From the NCBI GenBank assembly GCA_030533445.1, contig CM060072.1:13483875-13547874 (forward strand): a stretch of DNA of 64,000 nt, given 5' to 3'. The first letter of the stretch is position 1. Every line of letters starts with the position of its first letter. Of the stretch, positions 49,273 through 62,840 are shown in pieces. The notes under the pieces were generated by a model, which saw only the letters and a program-made list of their open reading frames with translations, ran no database searches and was not told the DNA's origin. Source of the stretch: Cyprinodon diabolis. Taxonomy: Eukaryota > Chordata > Actinopteri > Cyprinodontiformes > Cyprinodontidae. Made by a program: the position numbers and the translations under genes.

Positions 49273-52200
49273 GGAAGGGGAAAAGGTATAAAGTAATCAA
49301 AATAGCAATAATGAAATAGATTAGTTGGGCTATCTACTTGGGTAGCAGCAAATCTTAAAGACTGTAGTCTAAAATCCTTGTATTTTAATAAAAGGAATAC
49401 ATGGCCCTCCCTTCACTTTGTCAGCATAGCTGTTCTTGTTTTACATTAATGGAATTTTCCTTAAAAACTAACTATATGGGTGGCAGTGAGCAAAAACATT
49501 GAATGGGGGGCCAGACGGTGGACTATTTAATGCTTCTTACTCTTTTAAGAAAGCATCTGTGTCTCTAATGCTTCTTCTGGCTTATGGTTAAAATAGATTC
49601 AATTTGGTGGACAGGAATACAAAAAACTTGACAATCCCCACTACAAGAGTGGATAAACAGAACGCTAATTAGAATCTTGCTGTGTGTTATAGAATGATTA
49701 TGAACATAAGTAGAGAACACAACAGTGATTGCTGTCATTTGAAATTGGATCAGGTCCTGAATCCGCCATTCTGACTCTGTTTATGTTTGGACAAACTACT
49801 CAGGAGGAATCCAGGAGTTTTGTCTCCAAAAGGCTCCTTCCACAATATTGATTCATCTCTGTTACTTTTATTTTGCACTCAAGTTGTGTTTTATGTGTTT
49901 TGTCTCCAATATTGTTTATGAATTTACTCTCCAGCTAAGAGTTGGTTCTTAGCTTTTCATTCGACATAATGAACTCTGCAAATTTCAAGCTATTAGACTT
50001 GTGTGTGTTTATATTTTTATGCAGTTTTAATGCTGTCTTTTATTGTTATTGACATTTTCATACCTGTTTTACCTGGTTAACCGGCCTCTTTTAGTGTTTT
50101 TCTTTGGGATTAGCAAAAGACTTCTTACAGTCATCCAGTAGAGAGGCTTGTCTTCAGTCTGTAAATCATAAGCACAATGAACTGAAGCTAATTGGAAAGG
50201 TTGCAAAGATTAGAGTCAGTTGAGCTTTTATCGTCGCTGCCAGTAATCCATCACTTCCCAAATGGAGTTTCACTCCAAAGAGTTGAATGCTATTTTCTGA
50301 CGATGCTCCTTTATGCTATAATATTATCTCACCCTGCCTCTTAAGCCATTAGCAAAAAAAGCCTCCCTGCTGAGCACACTGTGCATCGATAAACACATCG
50401 CTCTGATCTGCTCTTTCCCCTCTCTGGTTATGTAACAAAACACAAAAAAATTAGGCTTAACACTTTTCCGTTTGAAGTCATTCTCCTGCAGCCGAGTGTG
50501 ATTTGAGTCTGAATAACTTTCTCTGCAATATTTCTTCCTGAGAAAAGCTGGAGGAAAAGAAAATGCAAACAAACATTACGGTTTATTCCCTCAATGGCCA
50601 TTTCATTTTGTACACCTGTTCAATTACTTGCTTACATAAACTGTAAATCTGCCATTCACATGGGAGCAGCTAAATGGTTTTAGGCATCTAGACATGATAA
50701 AAAAGAAATCATTGAAGCTTAACAATGAGCATCAGAAAGATGAGGTGACTTCAGTATTTAAGAAAGTTGATCTACAGGAGTTTCATAAAACCCTCCATCT
50801 CGGGTTTAAAAAGAATAGTCTAGACAAGGTAGCTGGTGAGCATTAATTCTGTGGGTGAAAATGCCCCGTTAATGTCAAAGTGGAATGGATAGACTGGTAC
50901 AACATTATTGAAGGCAACAGTAGCTCAAATATGCATTGGTTAAAATAAAGGTATACACAGTTAAAATCTCTGAGAGTGAAACTAGGTAAACTTGAAGCAG
51001 ATGGTCTAGAGCAGCAGATGCCAATTTCAACAGATAAGAAAATGAAACTAAGGCTGCTATTTGCATAGACTCTAAAGAATTGGATAGTAACAGATTGGAA
51101 AAATGACGGCGGGTCTGATTGGCCTCAGTTGCAGCTACAATATTCAGATTGCGTGTGAAAATTTAGTGATATGGATTGAACTGTCTTATATCAATACTCC
51201 AAGTTTGATGGTTTAGTGCAATTGTTTAGGATATATTTTCTATGCACTAATTATGACCAACAGACCAGCATTTGGCAAGGGTCTGCAAACAGTAAGTTTA
51301 AACAAAAAAAACTGCTATGACTTGTCAATTGCTCATGTAGACCAGCCAATATTGCCAGGAGGCTTGTAAGCAGCTGACCAATCAGCAATAGCAATTTTAC
51401 TTAAAGTTAGATGCCCTCTACCTGAGGGAACTGCACCTCTTTTTCTTCTGCCAGTATCATCTAGATTTTAAACTATGAACCTGTGACAATTATAGGCATT
51501 AAAAAAGCAAAACGTTGAAAAATGGTTACTAGTTGTCAGCACCAAACTTTCAAAAATGCATTAGCCTTAGCATGTAAGATAAATTTATCAACAATTTCAA
51601 ATTTGCAGTCAATAAGCATTACAGTTGAGAAACGCTAGATTTGTTTTTCCAGAAATGCATTGTTGCGTTTCTGTAGTCCAGTGTGACTTTTCAATTTCAG
51701 ATGTGTACTCTGATTTCTTGAATTGCACTGCTTAAGGTGGCTACATGTCGGAGTAGCTCTGCTCGTTCTTTTTTCAGAGAGCTTTGAATCCTCTGTTTGT
51801 GGATTGGAGTTTGTTTTTTCTGATGATTTTTGTCTCTGGTGTTTTGATGCGTTGCAAAAAAATATATATTTTTTTTTTTTACTATTTGGACATTGGTCAT
51901 AATACGTTACCATAGTAAGCATAGCAGGTTGGTTTTTGAGGCATTGATGCAAAAATAGTTAAATGAAAAGTTAAATTGTAGAACTGATTGTGCTTTGTTT
52001 TGTATGTTTCTTAAGGAGACATACAACTTTTGGTTGCATAGGATTGATCTCTGTTGGAGATGATTAGTTAACATCAATTTTGCACAAATTGTTTAATAGG
52101 TTGTTAGATATTGCTTATCAAACACCTTTTTTTATCTCAGCAAACTTAACATTCCTCTCATCATTCCTTCTTTGGCTGCAGGCCACTTAGGCTTTGGTGT

Positions 52201-55200
52201 TGATTTTTATTAATTGTAAATAACTTTAGGTACCTGTTGTAGCAATCATCTTTGCCCTAAGGTTAGCTGACCAAATTGCTTAGGCAGTGCTGTAAGCTTT
52301 ACTATCTTGAGAGTTAGGTTGCCCATTCTAGATGTTATAACAGATAAGCATGGCACCTTTAAACATCTGTCTGTCGTACCTGCGGACAAACCACACTTAT
52401 GGAAGTCCAAGATTCTCTTATGTATTTCTCATTTTTAGCAATTTTGTGATATTCTTTCACAATATTGCATAAAAAGCAGCATTTTGGAGCTGTTGCTTTA
52501 AAATGTATCCACAGGTGTTGCCGCCTTCAAATCAGATGTTAACAGACATCATCCCCTGGGCAATAAATTAACATTATATTAATCTTGTTGTACAGTAACT
52601 ATATGATTTAAATAAATTCATATCAAATTTTAAGAGAGATCTCTCACTTTAATGTCTCATTTAAAAAAAAAATACAGGCCAGAATTTAACAACGTAAATG
52701 TGCAAAAATTCAATTCATCAATCTCCTACATTTTGTTTTAAGTCTCCTAATAGAAATTTAGGCCACAACATGAACTTGTTTCCTGATTGCAGGAAAAAGG
52801 ATTTTGTTCAAGACTTGCACAACAAACGATCCTTTAAAGAAGCATGTCTGGAAACTTCCAGATGCCCATACAAGTCTCTTCTTTAATCCTATCAGGGTTT
52901 ATGCATACTGCATGCAAGACAGCCAATCCATGGTGTCTGGATTCATTGTCAAGTGAGATTTTTGGAGACAATTTAATCCCTCCACAAATCCTGTTTTGTT
53001 TGCTGACATGAAAGGCTTGGCCCAATAAAACCTCAGTCCAATGAGGATGAGTTCTGTGAAGTAATGCGGTTTTCATCACTGGGATTTGATCTTTAAATAT
53101 TTGCTATTATTACATGGTGTGGTGTGTAGACTCAGTTTCTTTGTATTTTAATTAATCTGTGTGCAAATGCCCTCCATTTCTTTCTTTATCTGTACACGGA
53201 TTGTGCATGAGGACTTTATAAATAGGGAGGAAAGAGAGAGGTAAGGCAGGTGAGAGAGGTAAAAAGGGCCGTTTGTAGTGCAGTGAAAGATGGAAAAAAA
53301 AGAACAGGCAGCTGAAACCATAGTGTTCATATTAAACAAGGCAGGAGACAAAGATATGAAATTAATTCAGAAAGCAGCAAGAGGATTAGTTCACATAGAA
53401 AAAGAAAATTGCATAAAAGCTTGTGCGATTGTGAAGGAATAAAAGGGGCGAGATGAGCACGGTTTGTGTCTCAAGGTTTATGCAGAGTTTATTGTTTTGG
53501 TAGCATACTAGACTTCCTCTCTGGATTCCTTCGGCAGGCCTGTCTGTGTGTGTAAATGATGTGTGTGACATTTTACTATATATGCTTGTTATTTAGATGC
53601 AATTAAAAATAAATAGAAAAGGGTTAATGTATCACATCTGTAGGGGTTCAACAAGGCTATGTTCTAAACCCACTTTATTTTTTACACTACCATTAAAAAG
53701 ATGTTTTTCCGACAGCTATTCTTTATAGGAAGTTGTAACAGTATCACTGTTTTAACACCAACCAAGGTCACCACTTCATTTTGAATATGTGAGCCCTCAG
53801 CTATAAGAAAGTAATAAGGGAGGGACCATGGACAATCTTTTCCACATCCTTTGTTTTCTTCACTTGTGCAGATGAAGAGCTATGCCTGAAAACTGGTAAT
53901 GATCTGCTTATTCTGTTTTGGTGTATCGTGGCAAGTTCAGAACAAAGTTGTGTTATTGCAGTAGCATTTAACAATCCCAGTCGCTTTAGTCAGGGTGGTG
54001 GGATGCAATGTGTGTAGCAGCCGTGGCGCCATGAATATTAAAATTACTTTCTTGGAGCTCTGCCATCTCAGCCTGGGAGATACTGGGTAGTGTGTATTAG
54101 AAATGAGGCCAATGTGGTCCAGTCTAGTTCAATATCTCTATGACTAAGCTGGGCCAATGCCTCTCAGCTCCACAGCATAGATACACTACTTATGTAATTT
54201 CCAATTTCCCACGCTCCATCCAGAGCAATAATGTAATACCACCATGATAATAAATCAAAAGAAGCCAGTTTGGAAGTTTTTTTTACATGGTCTAAAAGCC
54301 ATCATTAATTATAACGGATGGTTATTTTCACCCTGAAGATATTGACTATAGAGAGAAACAAACACATTTAGAAGCTTTCTTTTTTCTTTTTTTTCTCCTC
54401 CATATTAGGGTTTATATTTAGGGAAACAGGGGATGTATACCAATCCCCTCTGACCCCCACCATTGTTTTCTGCATTTTATACTTTGGGTTATATGAATGT
54501 TTTGCATTTATTTTGTTATGAATTATTAGATTGAGTATTTATGAAAAAAAGAAATAGTAACTGCAAACTATAATGAATATTTGTAGTACCATCCACAAAA
54601 TCATCCACAACAAACTAGTAATTTATGTGCGAAAGAATTATTTACACTAGAGAATCACAATTAATGGTGCTACGACCATTTTCAGGATTGTAATTAAGAA
54701 TTTGGATTATTAATTAACACACATTAACTGAATTTAGCAGCAGCAGGTCACACAAAGCATTTAGCATTAAATTATATTACTGTTTCAATGTTCCTTGACC
54801 AGAAGTAAAGCAGGATCTTCTGCAATGAGTCAACTTCTCAAGAAAAGAAGAAGGAAAATCACTTCTTTTCTGCTTTAGATGGAGCGTGGCCACTTCAGTC
54901 CGAAAGCGTGGTAACCTTTCTTCAAAGGCGTGAAGCTAAGACATTCACAGTCTGGTCATATGTGGTAAGGTCCAAAATGGGTAATATGTTCATATGGGAA
55001 ACTCAAATATCCCTCTGACCAGTTGTAACCTTCTGCTCATTTTGGGAATTCCATACATGTTTCTAAGCAAGAACGTTATCCCTCCCTCCTATTGACGGCT
55101 ATTATTAGGTTGCTTTAGAAATACTTCTTTATGGAATTATTCCAATTTCCTAATTTATTTTTAAAATCTGTCTCATCTAAAACATATACTGAACATGCTA

Positions 55201-55236
55201 CAAAGATGCAAGGACTTGAACGGATCATGTGGAGGT

Positions 55237-55281
55237 TTACTGAGTACACATTGAGCAGGGGGCTCAATGTGTACTCAGTAA
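55237..55281. repeat. Perfect 20-bp-arm palindrome
   Basis: Arm 55237-55256 (TTACTGAGTACACATTGAGC) is exactly complementary to 55262-55281, with a 5-nt loop AGGGG. Imperfect complementarity continues outward (GGAGG against TCCTTCC). It is not within a recognised repeat. Confidence 0.95.
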
Positions 55282-56607
55282 TCCTTCCAGGGGGAGAAGG
55301 TCCAGGTTATCCAGTTACACAGGAAAGGCTTCCTGCCAAAGAGCAAAGACAAAAAAACAACATTAGACTCAGAGAAACAAAGCTTGGCTAGAGTACCCAA
55401 AACCGGCAAACACTCTGGCGTTGAGGAAGTGAAAGCCCGCTGCTCAAATACTCCTCCGGGAAGAATCCAATGAGCCGCAGGTGTACATGGAGGCCCAACG
55501 AGAAACAGGTCACCACCTGGTGGTGGAGAGAGAAAAACACAAAAACAACCCAAACAAACTGGATTCCTAGCAAGAAGTTAGCAAGTAATAGGAAAAAATA
55601 AATTTCCCTCGCTCTGTAGGGTCTTCATCAGCAGTATTATTTGTATGTTTATGTCGGTTGAAGTGTTGAGTCAGTTATTCTTCATGTGTGGTATATGTTT
55701 TAAATGCTGCTCAATCTGCCAGGGACTGCAGATAAACGCTACTGGGGTTTGATTCAATCTGGCACATTGGCAAAGCAAAGTTCAATAAAACTTACCTGTG
55801 AATCTATGAGTGTAAATGAACTTTAAAAAGCCCTCAACATTAAAAAGAATCATTGATGAAGGTTCTTGCATTGGGGCAAAACAAACATTTTTACCCCCAA
55901 TAAGGAGAGTGCATTAGGGGAAAAGCACATGGAGATAGAGGTCTAAGCCGAACATCTGCACTCTGATTGGTAAGTGATGTTGCCATGGATCTCCCTGGTG
56001 GGTGTGGATACGGTGACAGCAGCAGGAGCTAATAAATCATGTAGTTTGTGTGCCTAAATGATAGACTTTGGAGTATGGGCTTGATTATGTTGTGAATCTG
56101 TGTGTGTCTGGCAGCTGTGTGTTCTGCACATCAGGGAGGGCTTCACAAAGCTTGAGTCTACTGAGTCCAAAGTAGCAGCAGCCTCCGCTGTCTGTCTGCT
56201 GGTCTGACCCACTTTTTCCCCGTTTCCTTCTCTCTCCCTAGTTTCCTCTCTATCTTTTTCTTTTTTCCTTCAGCCCAGTTGTCTTTCCTTCATCTTTCAG
56301 TCCCTAATGCCCTCCTTTTATTTTTACATACCCTTATTCCTTTTATCTTTAAGCTTTTTATATTAGGGCCCACTGTTTATTTATTTTATCATTTGCATTT
56401 CATCTATTGTGTATTTACAATTCAACATACTGATATTCTGTTCTCATTTTTTTTTCTTTTCCATTTGAGCTTCATGTCTAATAAAATCCCCCACTGCTGC
56501 TGATTCAGGGAAAACAAGATTATACCAGTCTTATTTTAAGTACAGCCATTTATTCTTAACTCTGCTTAATCTACTCTCTCTTTATGAATTTAAAGAGAAA
56601 GCAACTA

Positions 56608-56768
56608 TGTCAATTTAATTTTTTATTTAACCTTTATTTAACCAGGAAAAAATCCCATTGAGATTAAAAGCCTCTTTTTCAAGGGAGTCCTGACCAAGAG
56701 GCAGGAAAGTTACATAAGATACATGAAACATAGATACATTAAAATAAATGACAGGTACATAAAACAAA
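56608..56768. repeat. Dispersed fish repeat (CCTTTATTTAACCAGG family)
   Basis: CCTTTATTTAACCAGGAAAA, ATCCCATTGAGATTAAAAGC and TTTCAAGGGAGTCCTGACCA are hallmark words of an abundant teleost interspersed repeat. A short TA run follows at 56770. Non-coding; the class is not something I can assign. Confidence 0.6.
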
Positions 56769-56897
56769 ATATATATATATAATTTATTTATTTCTCACCC
56801 CAGACAATGCAGAGAGAACTTTGTCCAAAAATAATTTTTTGTAACTATATTTGCCTGACAAGCGGCTCTGGTAATACAGTACTTTGTAGTATATGAT

Positions 56898-57020
56898 GTA
56901 GGGCTGAAACAATTATTAAAATAATCGTCAACTAATTTAATAATCGAGTAATCGTTAACGGGAGTATAGAGACTCTAAAACATGCCTTTAGCTGAAAGAG
57001 TGACTCACCTTGAGAAGCAA
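56898..57020. mobile_element. MITE left half (AGGGCTGAAACAATTA type)
   Basis: It begins TAGGGCTGAAACAATTATTA and includes GAGTATAGAGACT, shared with the complete MITE at 38050-38301. The right half is absent and TA-rich DNA follows. Confidence 0.5.
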
Positions 57021-57045
57021 TTATACAGGAAAAAAAAGAAACATA

Positions 57046-57345
<300 letters not shown>

Positions 57346-57504
57346 TTTCTCACCCCTCGTGGGGTGGTATGTGTCATCCTCAAGCTCGGGTCCTCTACCA
57401 GAGGCCTGGGAGTTTGAGGGTTCTGCGCAGTATCTTAGCTGTTCCTAGGACTGCGCTCTTCTGGACAGAGACCTCTGATATTTTACCTGGAATCTGTTGT
57501 AGCC

Positions 57505-58466
57505 TAGGGCTGGGTGATAATTCAATAACGATATATATCGATCGATAGACGTGTGGCTCAATAGAAAAAAAGAGGGTCGATAAAAGTTCGATTAAAAAGA
57601 AACGCAGTTTTCCTTCCTTCTCATTGTAGCCTAGCATGTATGTTTATGCTAGTCGCTGCTTCCTCCCAACTAATCACAATCGCGGACCCAGGCACGCCTT
57701 CTCCAAGCGCCGCCCTCTCAAACCACAACACAGAGCACATGAAGATGTCGCAGCAAGGAGAGTCGGAGGAAATTGTTTCAAAGAAGGGTTTTTGTAGTTC
57801 GGCAGTCTGGCAGTATTTCGGTCATGGCAAGTCGGACAAAAAACAAACCACAGTCATCTGTAAAATGTGTAGGGAACCAGTGAAAACCAAGTCTGATAAC
57901 ACAACCAACTTTTTTTTTTTTTTTATCATCTCAGCCGCTCACACCCGCAGGAGTACGAGCTGTGTAGGCCCCGGCGCGGCTCTCCTCCGAGGAATCTTCG
58001 GGAATTTCGGGAAAATATATATATATATTTTCAGTTCTGGGCAGTTTCCCACGTAGTTCTAACAATTGAGAGAAAAATGCTGAGGGGCCAGCAACTTCAA
58101 AGTAGTAACTCAGGTTAAAGCAGGAAACGGGGGGGGGGGCATTTATCATTTATTTATTTGTTATATTTATTTTGGTCACTTTTCTGGTCACTTTAGTTTA
58201 TTCTTTGTCAGTATTTAATAACATAACCCAGTTATTTTTCTTTAAAACAATTATGTTATGGTTAAAAAAAGTTGGTTAAATAAAGATTTAATTCGAAGTC
58301 TGTGTTTGTGTTTTTTATTAAAATTAAATCATTTAGCAATATTATAAAAAGTCCAGGCAGAGCTGCACATAAAATATGGTTTCAAATATTTTCAATAATT
58401 ATCGATATCGATCAATATGCATTTTTTTTTATCGATAAGCTTTTTTTTCTATATCGCCCAGCCCTA
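57505..58466 (+). mobile_element. hAT-type element (copy 2) inserted in the LINE
   Basis: The termini are TAGGGCTGGGTGATAATTC and, inverted, TAGGGCTGGGCGATATAG. Flanking 8-bp duplicates TTGTAGCC (57497-57504) and CTGTAGCC (58467-58474) differ at one base. The LINE reading frame (EWLQQIPG) is restored when the element is removed. It is colinear with copy 1 (4614-6792) but lacks about 200 bp there and has a GGGG-run and a TATATA segment of its own. Confidence 0.88.
57739..57990 (+). pseudogene. hAT transposase N-terminus (BED zinc finger remnant), copy 2
   Basis: ATG 57739 opens MKMSQQGESEEIVSKKG, then SSAVWQYFGHGKSDKKQ, VICKMCREPV and SDNTTN. VWQYF and C..C are BED-finger features. After NTTN comes a run of 15 T (57910-57924). 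The expected H-L-x-R-S-H-P-Q-E-Y-E-L-C block follows in the next frame, so the run length breaks the frame. Nothing of the catalytic domain remains. The same lesion type is in copy 1, suggesting that the amplified source element was already defective. Confidence 0.72.
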
Positions 58467-58916
58467 CTGTAGCCACTCTCCCAGTTTGGGGGTCACAGCC
58501 CCCAGTGCTCCAATTACCACTGGCACCACTGCTGCTCTTACTTTCCACATCTTTTCTAGCTCCTCTTTCAGCCCTTGGTATTTCTCAAGCTTCTCGTGTT
58601 CTTTCTTCTTGCTTCTTGTGGCTGTCGCTTGGGATTGCCACATCTATCACTACTGCCTTCTTCTGCAGTTTGTCGATCAACACGATGTCTGGTTGGTTAG
58701 CCATCACCTGTTCGTCAGTCTGGATCTTGAAGTCCCATAGGATCTTAGCTCGGTCATTCTCAACTACCTTAGGAGGTGTCATCCATTTTAACCTTGGGAC
58801 TTCCAGCCCATAGTCATTGCAGATGTTTCTGTACACTATGACAGCTACCTGGTTGTGGCGTTCCAAGTATGCACTTCCTGCCTGCATTTTACACCCTGCT
58901 GTTATGTGCTGTATTG

Positions 58917-58983
<67 letters not shown>
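58917..58983. repeat. (TA)n tract between LINE and Tc1 element
   Basis: About 33 pure TA units. One side abuts the truncated LINE. The other provides the TA target of the Tc1 transposon. Confidence 0.97.
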
Positions 58984-58986
<3 letters not shown>

Positions 58987-60577
58987 TGGGGCAAAAAAGT
59001 ATTTAGTCAGCCACCAATAGTGCAAGTTCTCCCACTTAAAAAGATGAGAGAGGCCGGTAATTTTCATCATAGATATACCTCAACTATGAGAGACAAAATG
59101 AGAAAAAAAAATCCAGAAAATCACATTGTCTGGTTTTTAAAGAATTTATTTGCAAAATATGGTGGAAAATAAGTATTTGGTCAGTTACAAACAAGCAAGA
59201 TTTCTGGCTCTCACAGACCTGTAACTTCTTCTGTAAGAGGCTCCTCTGTCCTCCACTCGTTACCTTCATTAATGGCACCTGTTTGAACCCGTTATCAGTA
59301 TAAAAGACACCTGTCCACAACCTCAAACAGTCACACTCTAAACTCCACCATGGCCAAAACTAGAGAGCTGTCTAAGGACACCCGAAACAAAATTATAGAC
59401 CTGCACCAGGCTGGGAAGTCTGAATCTGCAATAGGTAAACAGCTTGGTGTGAAGAAATCAACTGTGGGATCAATTATTAGAAAATGGAAAACATACAAGA
59501 CCACTGATAATCTTCCTCGATCTGGGGCTCCACGCAAGATCTCACCCCGTGGGGTCAAAATGATCACAAGAACGGTGAGTAAAAATCCCAGAACCACACG
59601 GGGGGACCTAGTGAATGACCTGCAGAGAGCTGGGACCAAAGTAACAAAGGCTACCATCAGTAACACACTACGCCGCCAGGGACTCAAATCCTGCAGTGCC
59701 AGACGTGTCCCCCTGCTTAAGCCAGTACATGTCAAGGCCCGTCTCAAGTTTGCTAGAGAGCATTTGGATGATCCAGACGATGACTGGGAGAATATCATAT
59801 GGTCAGATGAAACCAAAATAGAACTTTTTGGTAAAAACTCTACTCTACTACTAGAATGCTGAGTTGCATCCAAAGAACACCATACCTACAGTGAAGCATG
59901 GGGGTGGAAACATCATGCTTTGGGGCTGTTTTTCTGCTAAGGGACCAGGACGACTGATCCGTGTGAAGGAAAGAATGAATGGGGCCATGTATCGTCAAAT
60001 TTTGAGTGAAAACCTCCTTCCATCAGCAAGGGCATTGAAGATGAAACGTGGCTGGGTCTTTCAGCATGACAATGATCCCAAACACACCGCCCGGGTAACG
60101 AAGGAGTGGCTTCGTAAGAAGCATTTCAAGGTCCTGGAGTGGCCTAGCCAGTCTCCAGATCTCAACCCCATAGAAAATCTTTGGAGGGAGTTGAAAGTCC
60201 GTGTTGCCCAGCGACAGCCCCAGAACATCACTGCTCTAGAGGAGATCTGCATGGAGGAATGGGCCAAAATACCAGCAACAGTGTTTGAAAACCTTGTGAA
60301 GACTTACAGAAAACGTTTGATCTCTGTCATTGCCAACAAAGGTTATATGACAAAGTATTGAGATGAACTTTTGTTATTGACCTAATACTTATTTTCCACC
60401 ATATTTTGCAAATAAATTCTTTAAAAATCAGACAATGTGATTTTCTGGATTTTTTTTCCTCATTTTGTCTCTCATAGTTGAGGTATATCTATGATGAAAA
60501 TTACCGGCCTCTCTCATCTTTTTAAGTGGGAGAACTTGCACTATTGGTGGCTGACTAAATACTTTTTTGCCCCACTG
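58984..60577 (+). mobile_element. Tc1-like DD34E transposon, nearly intact
   Basis: 1594 bp, flanked by TA on both sides. The inverted repeats are about 200 bp (58984-59183 and 60378-60577), start CAGTGGGGCAAAAAAGTATT and differ at only about three positions by eye. The near identity of the two repeats points to a recent insertion or recent shared source. It lies inside a (TA)n tract, as expected for a TA-targeting transposase. It carries one transposase gene with a single local lesion. Confidence 0.95.
59350..60361 (+). pseudogene. Tc1 transposase, broken by one local lesion
   Basis: The first part, 59350-59862 (170 codons from ATG), has the N-terminal helix-turn-helix ([20 protein letters not shown]), the AT-hook-like LPRSGAPRK, a second helix-turn-helix (about residues 68-118) and [11 protein letters not shown] with the first catalytic Asp (codon at 59806). 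At 59841-59854 the conserved NST..VWR segment is replaced by a CTACTACTA run, about ten bases short, so the frame stops. The second part runs from about 59855 to 60361: [30 protein letters not shown] (second Asp, 60068) and [10 protein letters not shown] (Glu, 60173), spaced exactly 34 residues apart. All three DDE residues are present. Combined length is near the family's 340 aa. Confidence 0.92.
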
Positions 60578-60800
<223 letters not shown>

Positions 60801-62202
60801 TTTTTTTTTCTTAATTGTTGTAACAACTTTGCAGGGAATTAGTTGTAATAATACGAAAAAAGGTTTACTTACTAACAATCAGCAAAAACAAAGAGTAAAA
60901 CACAACTATAACAAATAATATGCCAACAGGAGGCTGTAATCTTTCAGAAAAACGTATCCAACCAGAGTAAGCTTGTAGGGATATACATTTAAAAATGTTT
61001 AATAATGTGATTATGCACCTTTAACTCTGATATAAACTTATTGACAGGTTTTCCTAATGGTTTGGAGTCTAAACCTAATTCAGAGCGTTTAAAAAAGAGT
61101 GATGTTTCAAAGACGAAGTGAACTGCTTACCCTTGTGAACAGCGACGTATAAAGAATACTGATAGAAGAAAAGTTGATCTCTATCTAATCTCTTCATTAG
61201 ATACAAATCGGTTTATTGTTAATTTAATTTTAAAGGGAATCTAAAACAATGTGTAGACATGTTCGAGCTTAATAATGTGTTTTCTTGACTGAACCAAACT
61301 TAAAAAAGGTGCTTTTACAAAAGTTTAATTGTTTACCATTCACTTTGCTTCTCACCTGAAGAATAGGCACATGGAGTAAAAAACTAACTGAGGTCAAATA
61401 AGACAGTTTCCGTTGGTGAAAAACAATCACTTACTCATTAGATACGATTTATTCCCAAACATGAGTCTCAGAGGCTTCACTAAATATACAGTTTTAACTT
61501 CCCCTCTAATGTTTCTAGTGTTTTGACAGGTGATATTATACATTGGGAGTCATCCAGCTGTCTCTGGGGGATCGTAAAAACAATTTACGGAAATGTTTCA
61601 TAGGCTTTTGCTTTTCCAGAGCAGGTCACTCGGGTGCCATATGTTTCACTATGTACACAGTTCTGGTCTAACAAAGGTTTTCTTTACACACTCCTTAAAA
61701 CCAGGCTGCAGAACTTTAATAAAATAGAGGTTATGTATGCTTGGTAAAGAAAATATTTTTTGTTTCCATGATTAGCAAATTAGGATAAAAAGACATTTTT
61801 AAAAGTTTTATTTTAAGATCTTCAAATCAGTAGTGATAGAGCTACAGTTAACCCCAATGTCATTAATTACCCAAGCATTTTAGGTTTCAGGTCATCTATT
61901 TACCAATAGGTTCTTTCCAGTTAGAAGTAGTGTTAGATTTGTTCAAGCTGCCCTGGCAGAGTCAGGACTTGGATTCAACAGAGAAGTTGCTGAAAATGTT
62001 CTGAAAATTAGGGTGCTGTCATGGAGCCCTTCTAACCTCAACAGTCCAATAGTTCTTTAGGAGCGCCTCCTCTTCTCAAAGAGACCGGTTTCCTCAGCAT
62101 AGTCTGCTTTTGAATAAGAGTTATGCTAATAATCTTATTTATTCAGTTACTTGATTGACCTGTTTTCTGTCGGCACACAAAACAATTAATAAAAAACTTT
62201 TT

Positions 62203-62840
62203 CTTTCAACTACGTAACATCGCAAAACTCAGAAATTTAGTTTCTGAAAATGACCTTGAGATGCTCATCCATGCATTTGTGTCGTCAGGTTTTAACCACT
62301 GCAATAGCCTGTTTACCTGTCTGCACAAAAAAGGCCTAACTCGATTGCAGCTAGTGCAAAATTCTGCAGCAAGGATCTTGACACGTACAACCGGAAGAGC
62401 CCACATAATCCTGTCCTCAAAGCCCTACACTGGCTTCCCATGGAATACCGCATAGAAATGTTGGTCCTGACCTTTAGAGCCCTGCATTGACAGGCTCCCT
62501 CTTACATTTACGACTTGACTCAGCCTCACTTTTCTGCTCGCAATATAAGATCTGCTGAAAAGAACTTGTTAATGGTCCCTCAAACCCGTTTTAGGACAAG
62601 ACGTGATTAGTCCCTCCAAGCTCATTTTATTAAGGGCCGCTATGATTGTATTTATATTGTCTACTTGTATTTTATATGGTGCTGTATTGTATTTTATACA
62701 TCATTCTATGATTGTATTTATTTTGCCTGTACGTATTTTATATGGTGCTGCTTTGTATTATATTCCTAATATTGTACAGCACTTTGTGACGCTTGTCTGA
62801 AAAAGGTGCTATATAAATAAACCTTACTTAGTTACTTACT
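62203..62840 (+). mobile_element. L2-like LINE 3' end, decayed
   Basis: In shifting frames the + strand reads LEMLIHAFVSSGFNHCNSLF, LTRLQLVQNSAARILTRT and ALHWLPMEYRIEMLVLTFRA, then APSYIYDLTQPHFSARNIRS, all conserved C-terminal blocks of L2/CR1-group reverse transcriptases. A coding gap follows, then the 3' end with GTACAGCACTTTGTGACGCT, GGTGCTATATAAATAAACCT and a TACTTA tandem tail. Bases 62640-62760 contain two diverged copies of a roughly 65-bp unit (TATGATTGTATTTAT). Stops and frameshifts show it is dead. Confidence 0.82.

Larger units (their letters stand above)
57346..58916 (-). mobile_element. R4/Dong-like (RLE) LINE, 5'-truncated and split by a hAT element
   Basis: On the minus strand, 58916 to 58475 encodes HITAGCKMQAGSAYLERHNQ, WMTPPKVVENDRAKILWDF, NQPDIVLIDKLQKKAVVIDV and, after a frameshift near 58600, VVIGALGAVTPKLGEW. 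Beyond the hAT insertion, 57504 to 57395 gives [20 protein letters not shown] and TLKLPGLW then a stop. The partial C..H knuckle and PD-x(12-14)-D are features of the restriction-like endonuclease at the C-terminus of R2/R4-type LINEs. A 3' UTR of about 50 bp runs into (TA)n at 57345; the truncated end abuts (TA)n at 58917. Naming it Dong/Rex6 is inference. Confidence 0.75.

Noticed and set aside
59331..59873. A 180-codon minus-strand frame opposite the Tc1 transposase
   Set aside because: It is the antisense shadow of the transposase gene, whose motifs are unambiguous on the + strand.
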